Shown: piece by piece, positions 17,583-25,407 of the stretch
Position numbering within the stretch: the stretch's first letter is position 1
Layout: the number at the start of each line of letters is the position of its first letter
Assembly: GCF_000687995.1 (NCBI RefSeq)
Contig: NZ_JIAC01000001.1
Location: forward strand, 1,860,001-1,924,000
Source: Selenomonas ruminantium AC2024
GTDB lineage: Bacteria > Bacillota > Negativicutes > Selenomonadales > Selenomonadaceae
DNA length: 64,000 nucleotides
Reading direction: 5' to 3'
The notes under the pieces: generated by a model
The model's database searches: none
The model's input: the letters and a program-made list of their open reading frames with translations, nothing else
Told to the model about the DNA's origin: nothing
Position numbers and translations under genes: made by a program

Positions 17583-18098
17583 TCAGCATTTCTGCAATGC
17601 TCCATCATACACCAGCTTTGTCCGCTCATCGAACAATACCCACAGGATTTCGTCAAACACTGCTGGGTGCTTCTTTACTATTTCTCTGACTGTCCCAATG
17701 GCAATCTCCGCTGCCTGTTGCACGGGATAGGAATACACGCCTGTTGAGATTGATGGAAAAGCCACGCTGCGGATACCTCTCTCTATGGCAATCTCCAGTG
17801 AGTGACGATAGCAGTCAGCCAGTAGTTCTGCTTCACCGTGTTTTCCGCCATGCCATACCGGCCCCACAGTATGGATGATATAATCGCAAGGCAGCTTATA
17901 CGCTTTAGTAATTTTCGCCTGTCCAGTCTTGCAGCCTCCAAGCGTTCGGCACTCTGCTAAAAGTTCCGGCCCAGCGGCTCGATGTATTGCTCCATCTACG
18001 CCACCGCCGCCAAGCAGGCTCTCATTGGCGGCATTGACAATGGCATCGGCATAATGCTTTGCTGTAATGTCTCCTAACTCAGTTCTGATTACGGTCAT
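17583..18098 (-). CDS. Macrodomain protein, O-acetyl-ADP-ribose deacetylase type
   Basis: A 171-residue single macrodomain. The N-terminal strand and ligand loop read [21 protein letters not shown], the MacroD/YmdB signature, followed by [18 protein letters not shown] and the second loop [12 protein letters not shown]. Family members hydrolyse O-acetyl-ADP-ribose and remove mono-ADP-ribose from proteins. Its ATG overlaps the sirtuin stop by four bases, so the two proteins should be made together. The sirtuin's product is the macrodomain's substrate, which makes this a functional pair. A terminator follows. Confidence 0.92.
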   Translation of the reverse strand: MTVIRTELGDITAKHYADAIVNAANESLLGGGGVDGAIHRAAGPELLAECRTLGGCKTGQAKITKAYKLPCDYIIHTVGPVWHGGKHGEAELLADCYRHSLEIAIERGIRSVAFPSISTGVYSYPVQQAAEIAIGTVREIVKKHPAVFDEILWVLFDERTKLVYDGALQKC

Positions 18099-18838
18099 AC
18101 CGCACCTCCTTTCCTAACGGCTGCACTCAGCACCTTGCCTATTGGTTCCCGAATGACCAGATTAGCACTCATATCTGCCTTGGTAGCAGTTTTATTGATA
18201 ATCACCAGATTATCGCCCCGAAAATAATCCAATAGACCTGCCGCTGGATACACAGCCAACGAAGTGCCGCCTACAATAAGCGTATCAGCCTTGCGAATTG
18301 CCCGCACAGCTGCTTCAATTACCAGTTCATTGAGTGCTTCTTCATATAAAACCACATCTGGCCGCACGATGCCGCCACAGTTTTTACAAACAGGAACCGG
18401 CTGGTTTTGCAGGGCATATTCCAGTGTATATTGCCTGCCGCAGTCCATACAATGCCAGTGCATAATTGAGCCATGAAGTTCGCACACACTTTCACTGCCA
18501 GCGCTTTGATGAAGACCATCTATATTTTGCGTGACCACTGCCAGCAGCTTTCCTTTGCTTTCCAGATCAGCCAAAGCATAATGCCCTGCATTGGGCTTGG
18601 CATCAAGGAATACCATCTTGGCAAAGAAAAAGTCAAAAAAATCATGTGGGTGGTCACACAGAAAGGTGTGCGATACCATCTCTTCCGGGCTGAACTCTCG
18701 GTTAAGTTTTTGGCTGTATATACCGTCAGCACTGCGAAAGTCTGGTATGCCTGACTCGGTGGACATACCGGCACCGCCAAAGAATACCATATTGGAACTG
18801 GTGGCCATAATTCTCGCCAGTTCATCAATCTTGCTCAT
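18095..18838 (-). CDS. cobB: Sirtuin NAD-dependent protein deacylase
   Basis: A 247-residue SIR2-family protein. NAD-binding motifs [15 protein letters not shown] (residues 21-35) and [12 protein letters not shown], the catalytic histidine in ELHGS, the zinc-binding pairs CMDCGRQY and CKNCGG, and [11 protein letters not shown] are all present. The sequence resembles the class U/CobB type rather than the SirTM mono-ADP-ribosyltransferase type, although SirTM genes are also linked to macrodomains. It removes acyl groups from lysine, using NAD and releasing O-acyl-ADP-ribose. Start: ATG at 18838, nine bases after GGAGGTG. The downstream macrodomain gene overlaps by four bases. Confidence 0.92.
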   Translation of the reverse strand: MSKIDELARIMATSSNMVFFGGAGMSTESGIPDFRSADGIYSQKLNREFSPEEMVSHTFLCDHPHDFFDFFFAKMVFLDAKPNAGHYALADLESKGKLLAVVTQNIDGLHQSAGSESVCELHGSIMHWHCMDCGRQYTLEYALQNQPVPVCKNCGGIVRPDVVLYEEALNELVIEAAVRAIRKADTLIVGGTSLAVYPAAGLLDYFRGDNLVIINKTATKADMSANLVIREPIGKVLSAAVRKGGAV

Positions 18839-18864
18839 TGTCTGGCACCTCCATCATGGTACAG

Positions 18865-19344
18865 TCATTTTTTCTCAAACCGATATTTCTGCCCTGCCTG
18901 CGGGTATTTCTCGTGGTCAACCTCGCTCATGAACATATCCAGTGGCCGACAGTATATACCATAGCTGCCATAAAGTGCCTGATACACGCAGTAAATCTCC
19001 TGCGACTCTGTGTGCATGACAGGGCAGGCCACAATCTTATACTCGTTATTCTTGAAGTGGTACCACACTTCTCCACTCTGCGGAATAGCCCTGCGATACT
19101 TGGCACCGAGCAATCGCCGCTGCTCCTGATTTTCTTTCATTTCTTCCATCAACGCTTCCTCCCTAGTCGCACAAAGTGGGATGACATTTATGACGGGCTC
19201 TTCATAGGGATGGACAGTTCTTATAGCCCGTAAGGTGCTGTTCAGCTTGTCGCTGCTGACATTGACCTCTATGCCATATTTTTTTGCCACCTGCTCCGTC
19301 TCTTTCACTACGGGGCAGGCGTCAGCATCAACGTAAATACGCAT
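18865..19344 (-). CDS. Three-part chimera: YaiI start, HPYEEPV segment, DUF1653
   Basis: About 159 residues from the ATG at 19344 (GGAGGG upstream; the GTG at 19380 would add 12 residues). Residues 1-26 (MRIYVDADACPVVKETEQVA) are the beginning of the YaiI/YqxD (DUF188) family. Residues 28-57 (STLRAIRTVHPYEEPVINVI) match the C-terminus of NIF3/YqfO-type proteins such as that at 62651-62992. From about residue 85 on, the sequence is DUF1653 (EVWYHFKNNEYKIVACPV, VYQALYGSYGIYCRPLDMF). The first two pieces are too short to be complete domains. It therefore looks like recombination scars joined to a working DUF1653 domain. It lies between the 85-residue gene and the sirtuin, in one operon. Function unknown. 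Confidence 0.75.
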   Translation of the reverse strand: MRIYVDADACPVVKETEQVAKKYGIEVNVSSDKLNSTLRAIRTVHPYEEPVINVIPLCATREEALMEEMKENQEQRRLLGAKYRRAIPQSGEVWYHFKNNEYKIVACPVMHTESQEIYCVYQALYGSYGIYCRPLDMFMSEVDHEKYPQAGQKYRFEKK

Positions 19345-19376
19345 CAGACAAGATTTCCCTCCAGATGATCCTATTC

Positions 19377-19634
19377 TCACTTCATCTTCAAATCAAGCAG
19401 CACCTTATCCGTCACCCACGGCGAGTGGGTATCCTGCTTGTCTGCATAGAACTCCTCAACCTGCTCCTTCTGCGACATCTCGCCCTTTATCCGACTGTAA
19501 AGGCGGTTCTCCTCGCACCACGAGCATCTGCCATGGTTGCGGCACCATAAGTCAACGGATTTCGCTCCTCTGTACGGCCTGCGATGTTCGGCGTTCTTCT
19601 TGCGGTTGTTCTTCTCTAAGTGCTCGTCGCGCAT
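19377..19634 (-). CDS. Small cysteine-containing protein of unknown function
   Basis: An 85-residue basic protein, first gene of the operon with the chimera, sirtuin and macrodomain genes; GGAGGGGAGCAA precedes its ATG. Its central part, CRNHGRCSWCEENRLYSR, holds three cysteines and two nearby histidines or arginines in the style of a small zinc or nucleic-acid-binding knuckle. The N-terminus is rich in lysine, arginine and asparagine. No family recognised. Its stop lies 32 bases before the chimera's ATG. Confidence 0.6.
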   Translation of the reverse strand: MRDEHLEKNNRKKNAEHRRPYRGAKSVDLWCRNHGRCSWCEENRLYSRIKGEMSQKEQVEEFYADKQDTHSPWVTDKVLLDLKMK

Positions 19635-19747
19635 TTGCTCCCCTCCTCCAACAGATATTCTCTCTTTCTGATAAGCATATTTGATATCTGCAAAATTTAT
19701 CCGATATGCTACTATTTTTTCATCTCTTCATCGGCCAGCACTAAAAT

Positions 19748-19950
19748 TTGCATACCCTGCAAATTTTGCCTGTTCGAACAACAGCACCTTGCAAACGGGC
19801 TATTTCCGTCACTGCAACCCCCTCGAATCAAACAGCTAACAAATTCCCTTTTGCCTATCTGCCCACTGATTCAAGCCATCTTCCTACAACATAAAAACAA
19901 CTCGCCTCTTATTTCATAAGGGTTCGAGGTGTTTCACACTCTATATTCTT
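19748..19950 (-). repeat. Diverged direct repeat, copy B
   Basis: Same order of blocks as copy A (17225-17415), offset by 2,534 bases at the hairpin: TTATTTCATA at 19909 and TTCGAGGTGTTT at 19923-19934. The left hairpin arm is degraded (AAACAACTCG), but on the minus strand a stem followed by a T run remains and could terminate the flavodoxin-like gene. Confidence 0.6.
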
Positions 19951-19953
19951 GTC

Positions 19954-20439
19954 TTATCGTATCTTAAGCAACTGCTCGCCCATCCGCTGGCCATAGGTTA
20001 CAAACAAGTCCTTGAAACGTTCAATGTCCTGACTCATCCCCACCGGCCCTAGATGAATTACAGGCTTTCCGCAGGCAGAGCCGCCGGAGTAGGTCATCAT
20101 TCCCATGACCATCATGAATACCAGCATTTCCTGGATGGCATTTTCCGCGCCTCCGTGGATATACTGCTCCGTAGCATAAGCGCCACCAAGCTTGCCTGCC
20201 AGTTTCAGCTTGCCGGCATTGCTTTCCAGCCAGCTCTTCATCTTAGCCGTAACAGAAGCCATATACGTTGGCGAGCCCAAAATCACCAGCTGGGACTGCT
20301 GGATATACTCAAAATCAGCCTCATCGATATGGAAGCACCGTGCCTCAATGCCATTAACGGATTTTAGTCCCTCGGCAATGAGGGCTGCTGCCCTCTCTGT
20401 CGTATGTGTTCTCGAATCAAAAACGATTGCTGCTTTCAT
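19954..20439 (-). CDS. Flavodoxin-like FMN protein
   Basis: A 161-residue protein with a flavodoxin fold. The phosphate-binding loop is SRTHTTERAA (residues 9-18), followed by LVILGSPTYMASVTAKMKSW, the substrate/FMN loop of WrbA-like and flavodoxin-family reductases, and GGAYATEQYIHGGAE. It could be a quinone or other NAD(P)H-dependent reductase, or an electron carrier; the sequence does not decide. It lies 71 bases downstream of the TIGR04076 gene on the same strand and may be the last gene of the NRPS operon. Confidence 0.8.
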   Translation of the reverse strand: MKAAIVFDSRTHTTERAAALIAEGLKSVNGIEARCFHIDEADFEYIQQSQLVILGSPTYMASVTAKMKSWLESNAGKLKLAGKLGGAYATEQYIHGGAENAIQEMLVFMMVMGMMTYSGGSACGKPVIHLGPVGMSQDIERFKDLFVTYGQRMGEQLLKIR

Positions 20440-20510
20440 TTGTTAAACTCCTCCTTGTGAGTACCCTTTAGTTTCATTATGCATAACCATCGCAACCACG
20501 GTCCGTCATC

Positions 20511-20813
20511 CTAATCCACCACCTCTAGCAGAAAACTTACCGGACGGAAGCCATCATTGCAGGAAATCATAGCTGACCGAGGATTTTTCATCCAACCATC
20601 GTAGAAGTTCTCTGCACCATGTGCCAGCCCCATTACGAATGGCGACATGGTCTCCCAGGCACTTTCGCACAATCCCTCCGGTCTTTGCCAGCCATTGGCG
20701 ATGAACACAGTGCCTTCCTCTATGTCACAGGCATGCTCTATGGGATTTTCATATTTTTTCATCAAATCCGGGTAGCATGCTTTCCGCACAACAGTTATCC
20801 GCACCTTCTTCAT
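20511..20813 (-). CDS. TIGR04076 family protein
   Basis: A 100-residue protein starting MKKVRITVVRKACYPDLMKK, with ATG at 20813 after AGGAGGTG. It has the family's hallmarks: KxxCYPDL near the start, the CDIEEGTVFIANGWQRPEGLC block and the ISCNDGFRPVSF end. The biochemical role of this family is not known; members often sit beside redox or radical enzymes. Here it follows a MATE exporter and an NRPS, so a role in tailoring or redox control of the product is possible but unproven. Confidence 0.8.
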   Translation of the reverse strand: MKKVRITVVRKACYPDLMKKYENPIEHACDIEEGTVFIANGWQRPEGLCESAWETMSPFVMGLAHGAENFYDGWMKNPRSAMISCNDGFRPVSFLLEVVD

Positions 20814-20845
20814 GCCAGCACCTCCTGCCATATAAAACCACCATA

Positions 20846-22186
20846 TTATTTCAAACTGTCCCCGCAGTAGTCTTTGCGGTATCTGTACAGCAGGCCTGCT
20901 GCCAAAAAGATGGATAGAAATTCCGCTGTCGCCTGGGATATCCATAAGCCCTCTGCCCCCATAAACAGCGGGAGGCCGAATATTGCCAGTGTCTGAATAA
21001 CAAAGGAGCGCATGAGCGCAATAATCCCGGAGATTTTGCCATTATTGAGGCCCGTGAAGTAAGCCGAGGCATAGATGTTAAAGCCCTGAAAGACGAAGGC
21101 GAAAGCAAAGACAGACAGGGCATGTTCCGCCAGTGTACAGACTGCCGTATCATAGCCTACATAAAGTTCTGCAATATAGGACGCTGTCCAGCGGGCTGTA
21201 AAGAACATGAGCAAGCCAAATGCCAGATTGAGCACGATTCCTTTTTTTAACAGGCTTTTTAGTTCTGTAAAGTTCTTTGCTCCAAAATGATAGCCAACGA
21301 CTGAATTGGCCTCCAAGGCCAATCCGGTGAAGACGGCAGAAAAAATACCTTCAATGAATATTACTACGCCAAAGGCCGCTACACCATCCTCGCCGAGAAA
21401 ACGCAATAACTGGATATTGTAAAAGACGAAAATCAACGAATAGGACATATCATCGACCATTTCCGACAGGCCATTGCTGCATGCCGCTAGCAGCGGCTGT
21501 AATTCCAGTTTATATGGCTGGAACTGCAGGCTGCTGGAATTGGGGCGTGAAAAGTAAACCCAGGGAATAATCCCATTCAGGCAGGCTCCGATTCCCGTGG
21601 CTGCAGCTGCGCCCACCATTCCCCAGTCAAAGGCCACAATAAAGAGATAGTCGAATATGAGATTGCTGAACATATTGGCCAGCGACAAATATAAGCCCAA
21701 CTGTGGTTTTTCTGCCGTAATCAATATGCTTTGGAATGCATAGCCGACAATCATGACGGGCAGGAAAAGGAACAATGTCCGTCCATAGGGCAGGCCATAG
21801 ACCATAATATCAGGTGTAGCGCCAATTAGGACGGCAATGTCAGGCAGGAAGATAAAGCCGACTACAGCCAAAGCAATACCTAAATATAGGGCCGTCTTGA
21901 TTATCATGGTAAAGAACTGGTTTGCCCGTTCCGGCTCATGGTTGCCTAATTTTGAAGCAATCAGCGCACTGCCACCCGTACCGAACATATAGCCCACAAT
22001 GGAAAGCAATAGTTGAAACGGATAAATGAGATTAACCGCGGCAAATGCTGTCTTGCCGATATAGTTGGAGACAAAATAGCCGTCAATCACATCATAGGTG
22101 ATGGCAATCATCACGGTACCTATGGTCGGAGCAGCAAAGCGCAATAGTTTTTGATAGGTAAAATGGTCCGATAACTTGATGTTCAT
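20846..22186 (-). CDS. MATE-family multidrug/metabolite exporter
   Basis: A 446-residue membrane protein with 12 predicted helices in two repeats. MATE features include PTIGTVMIAITYDVIDGYFV at the start, MFGTGGSALIASKLG in the first half and ALEANSVVGYHFGA at the start of the second. The gene starts 12 bases after the NRPS stop, so it is cotranscribed and is the likely export route of the peptide product. Usual length for the family. Confidence 0.92.
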   Translation of the reverse strand: MNIKLSDHFTYQKLLRFAAPTIGTVMIAITYDVIDGYFVSNYIGKTAFAAVNLIYPFQLLLSIVGYMFGTGGSALIASKLGNHEPERANQFFTMIIKTALYLGIALAVVGFIFLPDIAVLIGATPDIMVYGLPYGRTLFLFLPVMIVGYAFQSILITAEKPQLGLYLSLANMFSNLIFDYLFIVAFDWGMVGAAAATGIGACLNGIIPWVYFSRPNSSSLQFQPYKLELQPLLAACSNGLSEMVDDMSYSLIFVFYNIQLLRFLGEDGVAAFGVVIFIEGIFSAVFTGLALEANSVVGYHFGAKNFTELKSLLKKGIVLNLAFGLLMFFTARWTASYIAELYVGYDTAVCTLAEHALSVFAFAFVFQGFNIYASAYFTGLNNGKISGIIALMRSFVIQTLAIFGLPLFMGAEGLWISQATAEFLSIFLAAGLLYRYRKDYCGDSLK

Positions 22187-22198
22187 AACCCTGTGCCT

Positions 22199-25100
22199 CT
22201 AACCAAAGACAATGCTAATGAATTTTTCGATGTAAAGATTCTGGAATGCGCGTATCTTTTTCCGGGAGAATAGATTTCCCGCCCATTCAAATTCCGATTC
22301 AAAGCAGCCGGAATTGTTGTCATTCTCCAGGAATTCCAGTTCCAGTCTGGCTCCAGGAGCAGAATAAGGATTGGGCAAGGGCAGATAGAAAGGCCGAAGT
22401 TCCCCTAGTTCATCTGCGTTAATGTTCAACTGGTAGTTAACCTCCATCGGGTCATCCAGGAAAGGCTGGTCGTTGGCTACGAAATAATCATAGCTGGAGT
22501 GGGCAATCCCATCGGTCACCTGCCGTTTTACCTCGGCCAAAAGAGCGCTGGTGCTGTCTATCTTGTCCATATGTATGCCAACGGGAAGATTTTTAATCAG
22601 CATGCCTACGGAATTGGCCGCATAGCTGCCCAAACGGTTATTGAAAATCCAGTTGGTCATAATATCTTTTTTCCCGGAAAACTCATGCAAAGCCTGAATC
22701 GCCGCGGCGATGGCAATAACACTTCGGGATGTGTGCAGTCGCTTCTCGGTTTCGGCCAAATCCACTTCGTCAAAGGGAAGCTGGACTTTGCGCTGTTCTG
22801 CCTCCAGATGGTAGGTATCGTCTTTGTCCGGTTCCGGAATCTTGCACCAATCATAACCGCCATAGGTCGTTTGAAAATACGCCTTATCTTCTTCATATTG
22901 AGGGGACTCGCGTATTTTTTCTTCATTGGCCAAATAAGCACAATAATAATCCCGCGGTAAATCTTCTCCATTATATGCCCGCATAATATCTGCCAGAACG
23001 ATACTGAGGGACGAACCATCCATGGCCAGATGATGCACGTCGAAGAACAAATAGGTGTAGCGGTCTGACTTAAACATGCGCACGTTTAGCAGCGGCGCAT
23101 TAAATACCTTAAAGGGCTTTATCAGCTCGTGGGATAATTTGATGATTTCCAAATCCGACATATATTCGATTTTGACTTCCGGCAGACTTTCCGGCGAATA
23201 GACCTGCACCATGTCATTGTCATCATCGAAAATAATCTTCATGGCCAGAGCTGGATGATTATGGATGGCCGCAATAACCGCCTGCTGCAGTTTCTGGGAA
23301 TCGATGTTCCGGGAAAAGCGGAAGAAATAGGACATATTGTTGAACATGGTAGTCCGCGGCATCATCATCTGATTGTCCACCATCTCCAACTGCATGGGAG
23401 AAAGTTTGTGCGGCTGCTGGCGCTCGTAATCGTCTATGGCATCCAGTGATTCGGCATTGCTGCGTTCATCGAGCAGAGCCGCCAAGCGCTCAACCGTTCT
23501 TAGCGAGAACACATCTGCACTGGAAATGCCTTTGTCCATCAAATGGGAAACCAGCACCATGCTGGAAAGCGAGTCGCCGCCCAATTGGAAGAAATCATCC
23601 TCCACGCTGACGGTTCCTTCATCCAGATGCAATACCTCAGCAAAAGTCTTGCAAATATACGCTTCACTCTCATTTCGCGGGGCCACATAATTTTCCGTAC
23701 TCTGAACGGGTGCAATATAGGGCAGCTGCTTGCGGTCGATTTTGCCATTTACCGTCTGCGGCATACTGTCTACCTGCAGCATGACGGCCGGAATCATGTA
23801 CTCGGGGAGACGGTTCTTCATGAAATCGGTAATATCCTGTATTTGTGGATTGGTATCGGGAGCTGCCGTGAAGTAGCCTGCCAGATAATCCGATTTCCCG
23901 GAACGGTTCAAAACCTTTACGGCGCAGGAATCCACCTGGGGAAATTCCGCCATGACTTTCTCAATTTCATCGAGTTCAATGCGGAAGCCGCGCAGCTTAA
24001 TCTGATTGTCAATACGTCCATGAATGCGGATGGTTCCCTGCTCTGTCCATGAGGCCAAATCCCCGCTGTGATAGGCCCGCAGGCCGTTGCAGGTAAAGAA
24101 GGCCTTGGCCGTCCTGTCCGGCAGATTGATATAGCCGCGGCCGACACAATCGCCGCAGATAATCAGCTCGCCCTTTTCGCCCACAGGCAGAAATTCTCCC
24201 TGCTGGTCAACGATATAAAACTTGGTATTCACCATCGGCCCGCCGACTACGATTTCACCTTCTTCTTCCATCAGGGCCGCAGAGCAGCCCATGGTGCATT
24301 CCGTCGGCCCATAGACATTCATGATTACACTATCCTGACGCAGGCTTCTTAGCTTGGTAAAGAGCCCTGCGGGAAATGCCTCGGCACCAACATCATAAAA
24401 ATCGACATTTTTCAGGGCCTCGGCACATTCCGGGATGTTCAAAATGCTAAGCAGAAAAGTCGGCGTACAGGTTATGCCGTTTACTCCCGACTCCTGCATG
24501 AGCTTGGCCAGCAGGAAGGGGTCATGAATTTCTTCCTCCGTGGCAATACATACCGTACAGCCATTGGTCAGGGGGACAAACTCCTCTACGATTGACACGT
24601 CAAAAGAAAAGGCTGCCAGAGCCAGGGAAACGCGTCCCTCGCGCACATAGTGCATGATTTCCAGGGACTTCTCATCGCGCTGCACATAATTGGCCAGACT
24701 ATGCTGTTCAATCATTACGCCCTTGGGCTTTCCCGTAGAACCTGACGTATAAATGACATAGGCCAAATCATCCGGGCCAATGTTTACCGCCTCAGGATAA
24801 GAGACATCCGTACTCGCCAAAAGTTCTTCGATGGTGATAACCTCATAATCGCCGTTGAAGTTCCTTGCCTGCCGCAAAGCCTCTGAAGTAATCAGCAGCG
24901 GCGCATTGGCATCTGCCAGGCAAAAGTTAATGCGTTCATCCGGGTAGGAAGTCACAAAAGGAAGAAAGGCCGCCCCGGCCTTTAAGATTCCCTGCTCTGC
25001 CACATAAGCATATTCAGAGCGTGCCAGTGCCACCCCGATGATAATATCCTTGCTCTTTCCCAAACGATTGATTTTTTGCAGCAAAAAATTGGCTACGCGG

Positions 25101-25273
25101 CTCGATTGCATATCAAGCTCGCCATAGGACATTTTGCGGCCTGCGGAAATCACGGCTATTTTATCTGGCGTTTTCAACGCCTGCTGATGAATTTGTACGG
25201 AAACCGGGACAAAGGGAAAACTGCTCTCTGTATGATTAAATTTATCTTGTTCTGCTAAAAACGTATTGGACAT
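22199..25273 (-). CDS. Single-module NRPS: adenylation, carrier, condensation
   Basis: About 1,024 residues from the ATG at 25273 (GAGGGGGTC upstream). Residues 30-530 are an adenylation domain: YVIYTSGSTGKPKGV near 178, FSFDVS (the aspartate that binds the amino group of an alpha-amino acid), NVYGPTECT, and NGKIDRKQLP at its end. A carrier domain follows with the phosphopantetheine serine in FFQLGGDSLSSMV near 566. A condensation domain occupies about 630-1020, active-site motif HHLAMDG near 750. There is no starting condensation domain and no thioesterase. The terminal condensation domain may release the aminoacyl group onto an amine or alcohol. A MATE exporter gene follows by 12 bases. Substrate and product unknown. 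Confidence 0.93.
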   Translation of the reverse strand: MSNTFLAEQDKFNHTESSFPFVPVSVQIHQQALKTPDKIAVISAGRKMSYGELDMQSSRVANFLLQKINRLGKSKDIIIGVALARSEYAYVAEQGILKAGAAFLPFVTSYPDERINFCLADANAPLLITSEALRQARNFNGDYEVITIEELLASTDVSYPEAVNIGPDDLAYVIYTSGSTGKPKGVMIEQHSLANYVQRDEKSLEIMHYVREGRVSLALAAFSFDVSIVEEFVPLTNGCTVCIATEEEIHDPFLLAKLMQESGVNGITCTPTFLLSILNIPECAEALKNVDFYDVGAEAFPAGLFTKLRSLRQDSVIMNVYGPTECTMGCSAALMEEEGEIVVGGPMVNTKFYIVDQQGEFLPVGEKGELIICGDCVGRGYINLPDRTAKAFFTCNGLRAYHSGDLASWTEQGTIRIHGRIDNQIKLRGFRIELDEIEKVMAEFPQVDSCAVKVLNRSGKSDYLAGYFTAAPDTNPQIQDITDFMKNRLPEYMIPAVMLQVDSMPQTVNGKIDRKQLPYIAPVQSTENYVAPRNESEAYICKTFAEVLHLDEGTVSVEDDFFQLGGDSLSSMVLVSHLMDKGISSADVFSLRTVERLAALLDERSNAESLDAIDDYERQQPHKLSPMQLEMVDNQMMMPRTTMFNNMSYFFRFSRNIDSQKLQQAVIAAIHNHPALAMKIIFDDDNDMVQVYSPESLPEVKIEYMSDLEIIKLSHELIKPFKVFNAPLLNVRMFKSDRYTYLFFDVHHLAMDGSSLSIVLADIMRAYNGEDLPRDYYCAYLANEEKIRESPQYEEDKAYFQTTYGGYDWCKIPEPDKDDTYHLEAEQRKVQLPFDEVDLAETEKRLHTSRSVIAIAAAIQALHEFSGKKDIMTNWIFNNRLGSYAANSVGMLIKNLPVGIHMDKIDSTSALLAEVKRQVTDGIAHSSYDYFVANDQPFLDDPMEVNYQLNINADELGELRPFYLPLPNPYSAPGARLELEFLENDNNSGCFESEFEWAGNLFSRKKIRAFQNLYIEKFISIVFG

Positions 25274-25361
25274 CAAAAGACCCCCTCGCAAAATATTTGC
25301 TTATTATTTCGCCGAAAATCCATTTATTTCCTGCAATTATAAAGGAGGCATGGCATAATAA

Positions 25362-25388
25362 AAGACCGGTTGACAAGTCAATCGGTCT
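25362..25388 (-). terminator. Terminator of dnaE
   Basis: AAGACCG/CGGTCTT with the inner GTTGAC/GTCAA pairing, just after the dnaE stop. On the minus strand it is followed by TTTTATTATG. It separates dnaE from the NRPS gene. Confidence 0.75.
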
Positions 25389-25407
25389 TCTTTATGTGCT
25401 TATGTGG

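Noticed and set aside
17225-19950. CRISPR array
   Set aside because: Only two diverged copies 2.5 kb apart, not regularly spaced repeats.
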